Assembly (NCBI GenBank): GCA_040219135.1 | Contig: JAVJTA010000019.1 | Coordinates: 1-64,000, forward strand | Origin: UBA7803 sp040219135 | Lineage (GTDB): Bacteria; Pseudomonadota; Gammaproteobacteria; Pseudomonadales; Azotimanducaceae | Length of the DNA stretch: 64,000 nt | Direction: 5' to 3' | In this document: positions 1-9,200 of the stretch, piece after piece | How the letters are laid out: each line of letters starts with the position of its first letter | Position numbering within the stretch: the stretch's first letter is position 1 | Made by a program: the position numbers and the translations under genes | The notes under the pieces: generated by a model | Told to the model about the DNA's origin: nothing | The model's database searches: none | The model's input: the letters and a program-made list of their open reading frames with translations, nothing else

Positions 1-669
1 CCGCCGGCCGCACCTGGCCGGCCGCACCTCCTCGTAGGCGCCGAGATAGGTCGTCACCGCCGACTTCTGCACCCCGCCCGCGTCCCACGACTCCCGGCCC
101 AGGTAGCGGTCCCCGTCCGGCGCATACCAGAACTCGTCCCGCGCCGTCGGCGTCGGCGTCGTCGACGACGTCCCCACCGTGATCTTCGTGACGTTGTTGC
201 GACCGTCGTAGGACAGATACGTGTCGTTGCCCGTCGCCGCGTCGTAGACCGTGATGTTGCCGTTGGCATCGTGGGTAAGCGCGGTCGACACGCCGCCAAT
301 CGTCACCGAGACCAGCCGGTGCGGCTTGCCGCTGGCCGTGTAGCTGTACCCCGTCACGTCCAGATCGGCGGTGACGTTGCTGGTCTTCGTGGTCAGGTTG
401 CCGTACGCATCGTAGGCGAACGACAGCGTCCGTGACGCCCCCGTCGTCGTCGCCTGCTGGGTCAACCGCTCGAGGGTATCGTAGGTCAGGGTGTCGAACA
501 GGTCGTCCGTCGTCGACGTCGTGCCCCGGCGGTCGATGCGCTGGTAAAGGGCCCCGTTCGAGCGCCACACCGCTTCCAGGTCCTGCACGCTCTTCGGTGA
601 TGCCAGCGTCCCGGTCGAGATCGTCCGCAGCCGTCCGGAGGCCGCGTCGAACGTGCGCACCGTCCGCAT
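1..669 (-). pseudogene. RHS/YD-repeat protein fragment, 5'-truncated and cut by the window edge
   Basis: The minus-strand frame is open from an in-frame TGA at 744-742 down to base 1. Its product reads as YD-repeat (RHS) sequence: FDAASGRLRTISTG, LSFAYDAYGNLTTKT, LTHDANGNITVYD, LSYDGRNNVTKI and EFWYAPDGDRYLGRES. RHS proteins are large surface or secreted polymorphic toxins or adhesins of over 1000 residues. Here the repeats start within a few codons of the only ATG (667-669), with no signal peptide or N-terminal domain and no good ribosome binding site. Codons 670-741 do not look like RHS, so a deletion or insertion junction probably lies near 670-700. The C-terminus is outside the window, so the fragment may still carry a toxin tip, but it looks like an orphan 3' piece. 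A 14-bp near-perfect tandem duplication lies at bases 2-29. Confidence 0.7.
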
Positions 670-798
670 CTCGGCTGGGCAGCGCAGAAGGAGACTCAAT
701 GTGGAAGGCTCTGCACTTAGGACGCACTTAGAACGTGGGGCTCAGTTTTCGCTCGCCCTGGCCGAGCGTCTCAACCCATTGAAAAAAAAGAGCGAATC

Positions 799-875
799 TG
801 GTGGGCGCGGCTGGATTCGAACCAGCGACCTCTGCCGTGTGAAGACAGCGCTCTAACCAACTGAGCTACGCGCCC
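799..875 (-). tRNA. tRNA-Val (anticodon CAC)
   Basis: The reverse strand folds as a full cloverleaf. The acceptor stem GGGCGCG pairs with CGCGCCC, followed by A73 and an encoded CCA. The D stem is GCTC/GAGC. The anticodon stem CTGTC/GGCAG closes a loop TTCACAC that presents CAC. The T-arm GCTGG-TTCGAAT-CCAGC is canonical. CAC reads the Val codon GTG. A run of eight T (782-789) on the transcribed strand lies about 10 nt after CCA and probably terminates the transcript. The RHS fragment begins shortly downstream on the same strand; tRNA 3' ends are common integration sites. Confidence 0.95.
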
Positions 876-997
876 CGGGGGCGTGGAAAGCCGGGCAAGA
901 TACCAGGCCGGACGCGTCATCGGAAGTACCAGGGCACCCGGCCCGATCCGCCGGTGCACGTGTGGCGGCGCCCGGCATCCCGTAGACTCTGCGCCGC
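876..997. other. Divergent intergenic region between tRNA-Val and pqiA
   Basis: About 120 bases must hold the tRNA promoter (leftward) and the pqi promoter (rightward). TAGACT at 983-988 resembles a -10 box but sits only 10 bases before the pqiA start, so it is a weak candidate. I see no convincing -35 or operator. Confidence 0.4.
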
Positions 998-1651
998 ATG
1001 GCCAGCGCAACCTTCGAGGACCGACTTCCGCCCGCGCCCGCGCGCCAGCTCATCGGCTGCCCGGAGTGCGATCTGCTGCTGCACCTGGACGCGCCCGCGC
1101 CGGGACACGTCGCCCGCTGCCCGCGCTGTGCGTTCGTGCTGGCGACCGGGGTGCACGACGGCTTTCTGCGGCCGATGGCCTACGCCAGCGCCGCCCTGGT
1201 GCTGATGCTGCTCGCCCTGGGGTTCCCGTTCCTCGCCGTCACCGCCGCCGGCCTGGAAAACCACATGAACCTGTTCGAGGCGATGACCTCGCTGTCGCGT
1301 TTCGGCGCCAACGCCGTTGCCGTGCTGGTCATGGCGTTCGTGGTGTTCGTCCCCGGGCTCATGATGGCCGCCGTGCTGGTCCTCACCCTGCTGCTGTACA
1401 ACGGCCGCGGTGGCCGGGTGCTGGTGCCGCTGGCGCGCGCGCTGTTCCGCCTGGACGCCTGGTGCATGGCCGACGTGTTCGCCATTGGCGTCATCGTCAG
1501 CCTGGTGAAGCTCTCGACCATGGCCGACGTGGTGCTCGGCACGGCGTTCTGGGCCTATCTCGGTTTCAGCGTGTGCTTCCTGCTGACCGTGACCACCCTG
1601 GATCGGGTCAGCGTGTGGTCGGCCGTGGATGCTCAGCGGGAGGCGCGGTGA
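998..1651 (+). CDS. pqiA: PqiA-domain membrane protein, first half of a split PqiA
   Basis: This 217-residue inner-membrane protein starts with a zinc-ribbon-like segment (CPEC near residue 21, CPRC near 42) and continues with about four hydrophobic segments, the standard PqiA domain. In E. coli PqiA two such domains sit in one protein of about 417 residues. PqiA works with the MCE-needle protein PqiB and lipoprotein PqiC in moving lipids between inner and outer membranes. The stop TGA overlaps the GTG start of the second half (GTGA at 1648-1651), so translation is coupled. The ATG at 998 has no clear Shine-Dalgarno sequence. Confidence 0.88.
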   Translation: MASATFEDRLPPAPARQLIGCPECDLLLHLDAPAPGHVARCPRCAFVLATGVHDGFLRPMAYASAALVLMLLALGFPFLAVTAAGLENHMNLFEAMTSLSRFGANAVAVLVMAFVVFVPGLMMAAVLVLTLLLYNGRGGRVLVPLARALFRLDAWCMADVFAIGVIVSLVKLSTMADVVLGTAFWAYLGFSVCFLLTVTTLDRVSVWSAVDAQREAR

Positions 1652-2256
1652 CCTCGGCGCTGCAACGGGGACTGGCGGTGTGTCACGTCTGCCTCGCGAC
1701 CACGCCGGTCGAGCGGCACGCCTGCGGCCGCTGTGGCGCCCGCGTCCACGGCAGGATTCCGAACAGCGTGCAGCGCACGATCGCCCTCTGCTGTGGCGCC
1801 GCGCTGCTCTACCTGCCGGCCAACCTGCTGCCGATCATGGTCACCGATCAGTTCGGGCGGGTCACCGAGAGCACCATCATCGGCGGCGTGCTGCGGCTCC
1901 TGGAGATGGGTTCGTATCCGGTCGCACTGGTGATCCTGGTGGCCAGCGTGCTGATCCCTCTGGGCAAGCTCGCGGCCCTCGGTCTGCTCTGCTGGGCGGT
2001 CACCCACAGCCGGGTCTCGTCACCGGCCCAGCGCACCACGCTGTACCGGATTACGGAACTGGTCGGCAAGTGGTCCATGGTGGACGTGTTCGTGGTCGCC
2101 GTGCTGGTGGCGCTGATCCAGATGGGCGGCATCATGCAGGTCAAACCGGGTGCTGCTGCCCTCGCCTTTGCCGGCGTGGTGATTGTTACAATGCTCGCCG
2201 CCGAGAACTTCGACCCTCGCCTCATCTGGGATCGGGAATACCGCGACGATGACTGA
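1648..2256 (+). CDS. pqiA: PqiA-domain membrane protein, second half of a split PqiA
   Basis: 202 residues from a GTG start that overlaps the preceding stop. The N-terminus carries two CxxC pairs (CHVC, CGRC), then four hydrophobic segments with typical PqiA features (LPANLLPIMV, LLEMGSYPVALVIL, LVGKWSMVDVFVVAVLVALIQ). The match to PqiA is stronger here than in the first half. It ends by overlapping the pqiB start by 8 bases (2249-2256), so four genes form one translationally coupled operon. The role is inferred from the family: inner-membrane partner of the PqiB MCE tube. A start further upstream in this frame would run through the first PqiA gene in the wrong frame and is rejected. Confidence 0.88.
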   Translation: MTSALQRGLAVCHVCLATTPVERHACGRCGARVHGRIPNSVQRTIALCCGAALLYLPANLLPIMVTDQFGRVTESTIIGGVLRLLEMGSYPVALVILVASVLIPLGKLAALGLLCWAVTHSRVSSPAQRTTLYRITELVGKWSMVDVFVVAVLVALIQMGGIMQVKPGAAALAFAGVVIVTMLAAENFDPRLIWDREYRDDD

Positions 2257-3868
2257 ACCGCAAGCAACCGTGGTGCGACGCCGCGTATCCGCGGTGTGGA
2301 TCGTCCCCGTGGTCGCCATGCTGCTGGGGCTGTGGCTGGTGATCGACGCCTACCGACGCCAGGGGCCGGAGGTGCGCATCACGTTCAGCACCGCCGAGGG
2401 CATCGACGAAGACGCGACGCCGGTGAAGGTGCGCAACGTGGAGGTCGGTGTGGTCAGCAAGGTCGCCCTCAGTGACGATCTGTCCGCGGTCGTCGTCACC
2501 GCCGATCTGACCGCGGACGCGCGAGGGCTGCTGCGGGAGGACACGCGCTTCTGGGTCGTGCGGCCACGGGTCAGCCGCACCGGCATTTCCGGCCTCGGCA
2601 CCATCGTCTCCGGCGCCTACATCGAAATCGCCCCCGGAATCGGCGACGCGGCCGACGACTACGACTTCGAGGGACTCGACCACGAACCCCCGACGCCGGC
2701 AGGGACGCCCGGACTCAGGGTGGTCCTGGTCAGCGACAGCAGCGGTTCCCTCGGCGTCGGCGATCCGGTGATCTACCGCGGCTACTCGGTGGGCCGCGTG
2801 GAGAGTTCGGATCTCGACGTCGATTCGCGCGAGGTGCGCTACTCGGTGTTCATCGATTCGCCCTACGACCGGCTGGTCACCAGCAGCACGCGCTTCTGGA
2901 ACGCCAGCGGCATCTCCGCGGCGCTCAGCGCCGAAGGCGCCACCCTGAGCCTTGCCTCCATCGACACGCTGATCGCCGGCGGGGTCGCCTTCGACCTGCC
3001 GCTGTCCGCGGTACCCGGCAATCCAGTGGGCGCCAACGAGGAGTTCCAGCTCTACGCCGACGAGGCCAGCATCGACGCCAACCCGTATCGTTACGGGCAG
3101 CAGTACGTGGTGTCGTTCTACGAGTCCGTGCGCGGACTCAACCCCGGAGCACCGGTCACCTTCCGGGGAATCCGCATCGGCAGCGTGGAGCGCATCATGG
3201 TCCGCGAGGGGACCGCGGAAGCGCTCGACGACGGCAGCGACCGGCCGATTCCGGTGCTGATCCGCATCGAGCCCGGACGCTTCGAGATGGAGGACTCCCG
3301 CGCCGGCGTTCAGCGCCTGCGCGAGGCGCTGGCGCGAGCGGCGCAGAACGGTCTGCGCGGTGTGCTCGAATCCGGCAACCTGCTGACCGGCAGCCTGTAC
3401 GTGAATTTCGACTTCGTCGACGGCGTCGAGCCCGCCAGCGTCGCCGACTTCAACGGCAAACCCACGCTGCCGACGATTTCCGGCGTGTTCGCCCGGCTCC
3501 AGCAGCAGGTGGGACAGCTGCTGGCCAAGCTCAACGGGCTGCCGCTGGATCAGAGCGTCGCCTCCGCCAACGCCTCGATCGAGGCGCTCGGAACCGCAGC
3601 CGAAGCGTTGCGCGACCTGCTCGCCAGCGATTCGGTGCGCGAGCTTCCCGAGAAGCTCGACGACTCCCTGCGCCGATTCGACCGCACCCTCGCGGCCTAC
3701 GCTGACGACGGCGGCCTGCCGGCCCAGCTGACGCGGACCCTGGAAGAGCTCGACGACACCCTGCAGAGCGTCCGTGCGGTGGCGGAGACCCTGGAGCGCG
3801 ATCCGAACGCCGTGATCTTCCCCACCCGACCCCACCCCGACCCCGCACCCCGGGCAGGAAGACCATGA
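2249..3868 (+). CDS. pqiB: PqiB, MCE-domain intermembrane lipid transport protein
   Basis: 539 residues, almost the length of E. coli PqiB (546). One N-terminal membrane anchor (about residues 14-34, VWIVPVVAMLLGLWLV) is followed by three MCE domains (roughly 44-135, 160-250, 285-385), each with the pattern GLxxGxPVxxRGxxVGxV (DEDATPVKVRNVEVGVVSKV, VGDPVIYRGYSVGRVES, NPGAPVTFRGIRIGSVERI). A C-terminal helical region (about 430-525) would form the needle. In PqiB, stacked MCE hexamer rings make a periplasmic channel for lipids. The start is the ATG inside the pqiA end; its stop overlaps pqiC by 4 bases (ATGA). Confidence 0.92.
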   Translation: MTEPQATVVRRRVSAVWIVPVVAMLLGLWLVIDAYRRQGPEVRITFSTAEGIDEDATPVKVRNVEVGVVSKVALSDDLSAVVVTADLTADARGLLREDTRFWVVRPRVSRTGISGLGTIVSGAYIEIAPGIGDAADDYDFEGLDHEPPTPAGTPGLRVVLVSDSSGSLGVGDPVIYRGYSVGRVESSDLDVDSREVRYSVFIDSPYDRLVTSSTRFWNASGISAALSAEGATLSLASIDTLIAGGVAFDLPLSAVPGNPVGANEEFQLYADEASIDANPYRYGQQYVVSFYESVRGLNPGAPVTFRGIRIGSVERIMVREGTAEALDDGSDRPIPVLIRIEPGRFEMEDSRAGVQRLREALARAAQNGLRGVLESGNLLTGSLYVNFDFVDGVEPASVADFNGKPTLPTISGVFARLQQQVGQLLAKLNGLPLDQSVASANASIEALGTAAEALRDLLASDSVRELPEKLDDSLRRFDRTLAAYADDGGLPAQLTRTLEELDDTLQSVRAVAETLERDPNAVIFPTRPHPDPAPRAGRP

Positions 3869-4467
3869 AACGATCCGTGCTCCCATTGCTCGGCCTGCTG
3901 CTCGCAGCAGGCTGCACATCGACGACCCCGCCGCCGCCGGCCGAATACCTGCTGCAGCCGTCGCCGGAATCCGAATCGACCCGCGGCGGCGCCGGCGGCT
4001 ATGCGGTGGCCCTGGGTCGGATCGACCTCGCCCCGTATCTCGACCGCCAGGGCATCGTCGTCGAATCCAGCGACGGTACCGTCACCGCCGCCCAGGGACA
4101 CCGCTGGGCGGAACCCCTCGCTCACTCACTGCGGCGCGTGCTGCAGCTGGAAATCGCCCGCGACAGCGGGCTGGCCGTGGCCGCGCCGCCGCGGCGCGGC
4201 CACGGCGCCGGCACCATCGTCGACGTCGACGTCTACCAGTTCCACGGTACCGAGGACGGCGTGGTCCGGCTGGTCGCCGACTGGACCCTGCGCCAGCCGC
4301 GCGACAACCGGATCGTCGGGCACCATCAGCTGGTCCGCGAAATGCACACGTCCGCCGATGGCTACGACGCCCTCGTGCGCACTCACCTGGCCCTGGCCGA
4401 GGCCCTCGGTGCCGCCATCGCCAGATCCATCGGCGAGGTCGATGCGACCGCCCCGAGGCAACCGTAG
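3865..4467 (+). CDS. pqiC: PqiC, ABC-type transport auxiliary lipoprotein
   Basis: 200 residues with a lipoprotein signal peptide (MKRSVLPLLGLLLAAGC, lipid-modified Cys17), then a proline-rich linker and the PqiC/DUF330 fold (YLLQP, RIDLAPYLDRQGIVV, WAEPLAHSLRRVLQLEI, VDVDVYQFHG). PqiC docks the PqiB needle at the outer membrane. The start ATG has AGGA upstream and overlaps the pqiB stop (ATGA). The Lol sorting residue after Cys is Thr, compatible with outer-membrane targeting. This is the last gene of the pqi operon. Confidence 0.9.
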   Translation: MKRSVLPLLGLLLAAGCTSTTPPPPAEYLLQPSPESESTRGGAGGYAVALGRIDLAPYLDRQGIVVESSDGTVTAAQGHRWAEPLAHSLRRVLQLEIARDSGLAVAAPPRRGHGAGTIVDVDVYQFHGTEDGVVRLVADWTLRQPRDNRIVGHHQLVREMHTSADGYDALVRTHLALAEALGAAIARSIGEVDATAPRQP

Positions 4468-4481
4468 TCCGCGTGTAGCCG

Positions 4482-4487
4482 TATACT
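4482..4487 (+). promoter_or_regulatory. Possible -10 element before isocitrate dehydrogenase
   Basis: TATACT lies 37 bases before the start in the 56-base gap after pqiC. A matching -35 is not visible, so this is tentative. The ribosome binding site GAGGAG is clear 6 bases before the ATG at 4524. Confidence 0.3.
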
Positions 4488-4523
4488 GTTGCTGATTCTT
4501 TCCGTAGCGGCCGAGGAGCCCAC

Positions 4524-5534
4524 ATGACTCAGACCCGGATTACCGTCATTCCCGGTGACGGTATCGGTCCCGACATCGTCGAGGCGACGATCGCGGTGCT
4601 GGACAAACTCGACTGCGGGCTCGCCTTTGACTTCGCCATCGCCGGACAGACCGCGATGGAAAAGGGTCAGGATCTGATTCCGCCGGAGACCCTGGACCTG
4701 ATCGAGCGCAATCCCGCGAGCCTCAAAGGACCGATCACCACGCCCGTGGGCCGAGGATTCTCCTCGGTGAACGTCTCCCTGCGGCAGCACTTCGAGCTGT
4801 TCGCCAACGTGCGTCCGGCGCTGTCCATTCCCGGTATTCCATCGCGCTACGAGAACGTCGACATCATCATCGTGCGTGAAAACCTCGAGGGTCTGTACTC
4901 CGGCGTCGGCCACATCCGCAGCGACGACGGCGAGCGTGCCGAACTGCGCAGCGTGATCACCCGGGCGGGTTCGAAACGGGTCCTCGACTACGCCTTCGAC
5001 ATGGCCGCCCGACTCGGCCGCAGGAAGGTCACGGTGGTGCACAAGGCCAACATCATGCGCTCCACGTCCGGGCTGTTCCTGGAGGTCGCGCGGGAAGTTG
5101 CGAAGACCCACCCTCAGGTCGAGTTCCAGGAGATGATCGTCGACAACTGCGCCATGCAGCTGGTGATCAATCCGGAACGCTTCGACGTGATCGTCACCAC
5201 CAATCTGTTCGGCGACATTCTCTCGGATCTCTGCGCCGGCCTGGTCGGCGGGCTGGGACTGACGCCGGGCGCCAACATCGGCACCGGCAAAGGCATCTTC
5301 GAGGCCGTGCACGGCAGCGCCCCCGACATCGCCGGACAGGGCATCGCCAACCCCACCGCGATCATGCTGGCCGCCGCGATGATGCTCGACTATCTGGACC
5401 TGAGCGACCACGCCCGCCGTCTGCGCGCCGCCATCCGCGCGGTCATCGGCGCCGGCCGGGCGCTGACCCGCGACCTCGGCGGCAGCGCATCCACCAGCGA
5501 ATACACCCAGGCGCTGGTCGACACCCTCGACTGA
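4524..5534 (+). CDS. NAD-dependent isocitrate dehydrogenase (short, IDH3-like)
   Basis: 336 residues, the size of the NAD-linked isocitrate/isopropylmalate dehydrogenase family rather than E. coli NADP-Icd (416). N-terminal TVIPGDGIGPDIV, the substrate loop SSVNVSLRQHFELFANVRP, IVRENLEGLYSGVGH, the K-x-N motif VHKANIMRSTSGLF, the metal site DVIVTTNLFGDILSDLCAGL and the nucleotide loop EAVHGSAPDIAGQGIANP are all present. It would decarboxylate isocitrate to 2-oxoglutarate. LeuB or homoisocitrate dehydrogenase are the alternatives, but the S-x-x-N substrate loop and length favour isocitrate. GAGGAG precedes the ATG. It stands alone between pqi and a fasciclin gene. Confidence 0.88.
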   Translation: MTQTRITVIPGDGIGPDIVEATIAVLDKLDCGLAFDFAIAGQTAMEKGQDLIPPETLDLIERNPASLKGPITTPVGRGFSSVNVSLRQHFELFANVRPALSIPGIPSRYENVDIIIVRENLEGLYSGVGHIRSDDGERAELRSVITRAGSKRVLDYAFDMAARLGRRKVTVVHKANIMRSTSGLFLEVAREVAKTHPQVEFQEMIVDNCAMQLVINPERFDVIVTTNLFGDILSDLCAGLVGGLGLTPGANIGTGKGIFEAVHGSAPDIAGQGIANPTAIMLAAAMMLDYLDLSDHARRLRAAIRAVIGAGRALTRDLGGSASTSEYTQALVDTLD

Positions 5535-5537
5535 ACC

Positions 5538-5566
5538 CGGCGTTCGCGGCGCCGCCGTGAACGCCG
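5538..5566 (+). terminator. Hairpin downstream of isocitrate dehydrogenase
   Basis: CGGCGTTC (5538-5545) pairs perfectly with GAACGCCG (5559-5566) around a GC-rich 13-base loop that can pair further. No U-tract follows, so it may be a 3'-end stabilising hairpin rather than an intrinsic terminator. Confidence 0.4.
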
Positions 5567-5650
5567 TCGTCACGATCATTTCACCGGTGCCTCACGGCGC
5601 TTGGTCGATTCTGCGTCTCCCTGATCAACACAACCCACGGAGTACCGACC

Positions 5651-6142
5651 ATGACCACCCTGAGACTCACCGTCGCTGCAATGACCCTCGGCCTGCTGGC
5701 TGCAGTCGCGCAGGCCGACAATCACGCGATGGACAAGCAGTCCAACATCGTCGAGGTCGCCGACAAAGCCGGCAGCTTCACCACCCTGATCGCCGCACTG
5801 AACGCTGCCGGGCTCGCCGAGACCCTGGCCGGCGACGGCCCGTTCACCGTCTTCGCGCCCACCGACGCCGCCTTCGCCGCGCTGCCGGAAGGCACCGTGG
5901 AGAGCCTGCTGGCGGACAAGGAAGCACTGACCAAGGTGCTCACCTATCACGTCGTGGCCGGTAAAGTCGGTGCCGCCGACGTCGCCGCCATGAGCCCGCT
6001 GACCACCCTCCAGGGCAGCACGCTGACCGTGGGCACCGACGGTGGTGTGACCATCCAGGGCGCCGGCGTCGTAAGCGCCGACGTGGCCGCCAGCAACGGC
6101 GTGATCCACGTGATCGACACCGTGCTCATTCCGCAGACCTGA
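5651..6142 (+). CDS. Secreted fasciclin (FAS1) domain protein
   Basis: 163 residues. A Sec signal peptide (TTLRLTVAAMTLGLLAAVAQA, cleavage near residue 23) precedes one complete FAS1 domain with its two hallmark blocks: GPFTVFAPTDAAFAALPEGT (H1) and VLTYHVVAGKV near the YH motif, ending SNGVIHVIDTVLIP (H2). FAS1 proteins are extracellular or periplasmic adhesive domains; the substrate is unknown. The gene is monocistronic: GGAG lies 9 bases before the ATG and two hairpins with a T-run follow the stop. Confidence 0.93.
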   Translation: MTTLRLTVAAMTLGLLAAVAQADNHAMDKQSNIVEVADKAGSFTTLIAALNAAGLAETLAGDGPFTVFAPTDAAFAALPEGTVESLLADKEALTKVLTYHVVAGKVGAADVAAMSPLTTLQGSTLTVGTDGGVTIQGAGVVSADVAASNGVIHVIDTVLIPQT

Positions 6143-6161
6143 GCGACTGAGCTTCGTCTCC

Positions 6162-6179
6162 GCGGGCGCAATCGCCCGC
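6162..6179 (+). repeat. Perfect hairpin after the fasciclin gene
   Basis: GCGGGCG and CGCCCGC form a 7-bp perfect stem with loop CAAT. It has no T-run and lies just upstream of the stronger terminator. On the minus strand it lies 27 bases past the DUF4175-like stop and may end that operon. Confidence 0.5.
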
Positions 6180-6185
6180 ACCTCA

Positions 6186-6216
6186 CCCCTGGCGGCGCTA
6201 CGTCGTCAGGGGTTTT
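6186..6216 (+). terminator. Rho-independent terminator of the fasciclin gene
   Basis: CCCCTG pairs with CAGGGG, and the inner GCGGCG pairs with CGTCGT using two G-U pairs. This gives a 12-bp stem with loop CTA, followed by TTTT (6213-6216). The structure overlaps the stop codon of the converging DUF4175-like gene (6206-6208). Confidence 0.8.
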
Positions 6217-9200
6217 CCGCGTTCGGACCAGCGTCGCCTTGCGCGCCGCGGCTGAGGGTGCGGAAGTAGCGGGCCGCCGCCGGTGAATCGCGACCCGACG
6301 GGCGTGGCTGCTGCGCCCGGACCGGCGCACGATCGAGACTCAGCAGCGCAGACTCCAGCAGATCGAGGCGGTCCAGCACGAGCTGGCGCAGAGCCTCGGT
6401 GTTCTCATCCGCGGTCCCGCGAATGGTGTACAGGCCACGATCCAGCCCGGCGCCCATCGTCGCCCCGCCACCGGCCGCGTCTCCGGCTCCTCCCATGCGC
6501 GCCAGGTCCGCGGCCACCGCCTCCAGCGCCCGACGCCGGAAACCGCCATCGTCGTCACCCGCCTCCAGCACCCGTCGGCGCAGCTCCCGGACCTCCGCCA
6601 GTGGGTCGGTACCGACCCCCGCGAGGTCGTCCGCGAAGGCGCGCTGTGCCTGAGCGATGCGACCGCCCAGACGCTCGAGCGCATCTTCCACCAGGCTTTC
6701 GCTTCCGATCACATAGAGCGGCTGCCCCAGATCGAAGGCGCTGGCCGATGCCGCCAGGCGTTCGTCGACGCGCACCTCGTCGAGCTCGTCCAGGGCCCGG
6801 TCGAGGGTGCGCGCGCCCTGCGCGCTGCGCTCGCCGGCGGCATCGCTCAGATCGATGAGTTCCGCCCGAAGCTCGGCGAGATCGCCCTGCATGCGACGCT
6901 TAACCTCCGCGAAGGTCTGCATGGCATAGTCGCCGCGGACCAGGCTCGCACCTTCCCGGGCTCGCTCCAGCGAGGCCTCCTGCAGCTGTTCGAGCGCCTC
7001 CATCACCCGGCCCTGGTCGGCCTGAAGATTCCCGGCGCGGCGGGCGGCCTCGGCGATACGCGCCTGCAGCTCGCCGCGCGACGAGTCGCGCAGAGCGTCC
7101 GCCGCCCGGCGCAATGCCTCGGCTGCCTGATCTCGACCTTCGGCGCCGTCCGGAGCGTCCAGCGCCCGGCGTGCGCGGTCGACATCGGCGATGGCGCGCT
7201 CGAGGCTCTCGCCAGGGGCAGCGGAATCGGTGGACCGGCGGTCAGCGCGTCCGGCCTCCAGCGCCTCGCGCAGGCGCTCAAGTTCGCGACGCAGTCGGGC
7301 CTGCTCCCAGCGCGAGGGCAGGCTGTCGGCCGCGTCCGCGCTCTGCCGTGCCAGCTGCTCCTGACGCGCCGCGAGTTCCTCCAGGCGCTGCCAGCGGGCG
7401 TCGGCATCCTGCCCGGCGTCCTCGGCCAGGGCCGCCTGCTGCGGCATCTCGTAGCGATTGCGCTCCGGATCCATCTCCAGCTCCATCAGTTCGCTCAGCG
7501 AACGACTCGACGTGCCACGACCATCATTGCGCGACAGCGACACGTCGACGTCGCGCACGCTGGCCTCCGCCGTCGCCAGATGCGTGAGCGCCCGCTGCTC
7601 CGCGGGCACCGCCTCCTCGAGCTCCCGTTCCGCCAGCCGCGCCGCCGCCGGCGTCATGTGTTCGAGCGCCCGCTTCAGCTCGGCAACGAATTCGGAGGTC
7701 TCGCCGTCGCGGCCGAGCCCGCGCGCGGCAGAGCGGGCAACCAGGGTTTCGACCTGTTCGGCAAGCGTGCGCTGCAGCGCCGCCAGCACCTCGGCCTCGT
7801 CCGCGAGGGCGCGACGCTCGGCGGCGGTCGGGTCGGCGGCGCCGCCGCGCTGCTTGTTGATCAGATTCCAGGTCGCCGTGAGCAGGTCGCGCTGGCGCTC
7901 GGCGATATCGAATCCGCCGCCTTCCGCGCCGCCCTGCCCGGCCATCTGCTGGGACTCGCGATAGCGCAGTTCGAACGGGCGCACGTCGATGAAATACAGC
8001 GCCGAACGCGTGCTCTGGGTGTGGTCGCTTGCTTCGGCGTACAGCGAGATGACGTCTCCCGGAGCGAGCGCGCGGGCGCCGACGCCGTCACCATCGCCAT
8101 TGCCATCGCCGGCGCGCAGGTTTTCCAGTGCGAGCAGGTGCCCGCCCTCGCCGAGCGCCAGCTCGTTCCAGGCGCCGCCGTTGACGGCGTAGCGCAGCGT
8201 CAGCGCCGTGACGCCGTAGTCGTCGCGCGCTTCGAACTCGAGCGCCACCTCCTCGATGGCCGTGGCTTTGCGGTCGTGTCCCGGCCAGACGAAGGCGAGT
8301 TCCGGCGGCGAGTCCTCGGCCAGCTCGATCAGGTAGCTGTCGCTGATCCGGGCCAGTTCGCCCTCGTGGCGTACCGCGATGTGCCAGCGGCCGGGAGCCG
8401 ACACGGCGAACGCGCCGCGCGCGCTGCGGGAGGCTTCGACCGTGCCGCTGCCCACCGACATCGGCCGCGCCACGTCGTTCACCACCAGCAGCGTTTCGCC
8501 TAGGGCGCGGTCGGCCACAGCGGTGACCTCGACTTCGGTGCCGGGGAGTGCCATGACGTCCCCAGGGCCGCCCGCGCGCTCGGCAAGCCCCGTCCACTCG
8601 GGAAACCGGTAGCGCGTCTCCAGCGCCAGCACCTCGGGGAGATCGGCGACCTCGATCCGGAAACGGCCGGAACTCAAGCCGCGATCGGCGACGTAGTAGT
8701 CCACGCCCTCGCCGATGCCGACGAGGACGAAGCCGTACCGGTCAGCGCCGAGCTCGACCATGGGCGCCCGTTCCCAGCCGCCGCCGAAGTCCGCGTGCAC
8801 GGTCATGGCGTCGGCCCGGAACCCGCGCACGGTGGCGTTGATCACCACGTCGCTGCCCCGACGGACCACGACGTCGCCCGGGCTGACGAGAATGCGCGGC
8901 TGCGCCGCCGCGAACAGCTCGCCGGTCCAGAGGCGCTGCCCGGCCAGCTGCAGCGGCCGGCTCCCGGCGAGCAGCAGCGCCAGGCAGACGGACAGCAGCA
9001 GCGCCAGCAGCGCAGGAACCAGGATCTCACGGGCCGGAACCGCCCGATCGACCGGGTGCGCCGCCGCGAGTTCGGCGGTCTGCCGTTCGAGCAGCACGAA
9101 CAGATCCGTGGCGTCGTTGCGGCGCCGCCCATCGTGCCAGGTGTCCAGGCGTCCGGCGAAGGCCGGAACTCGCCGTTCCAGCTCCGCGACCGCGCGATCG

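Noticed and set aside
2..29. 14-bp tandem duplication at the window start as a functional repeat
   Set aside because: Only two copies at the edge inside the RHS frame; may be an assembly or edge artefact.
782..789. Poly-A run as an attachment core
   Set aside because: It reads as a U-tract after tRNA-Val; no second copy or integrase is seen.
883..2256. One 457-residue PqiA gene in a single frame
   Set aside because: The first 255 codons of that frame are not PqiA-like; the real first half lies in another frame (998-1651).
2222..3919. Minus-strand 565-codon frame opposite pqiB
   Set aside because: Mirror of a GC-rich gene; the plus strand carries MCE motifs.
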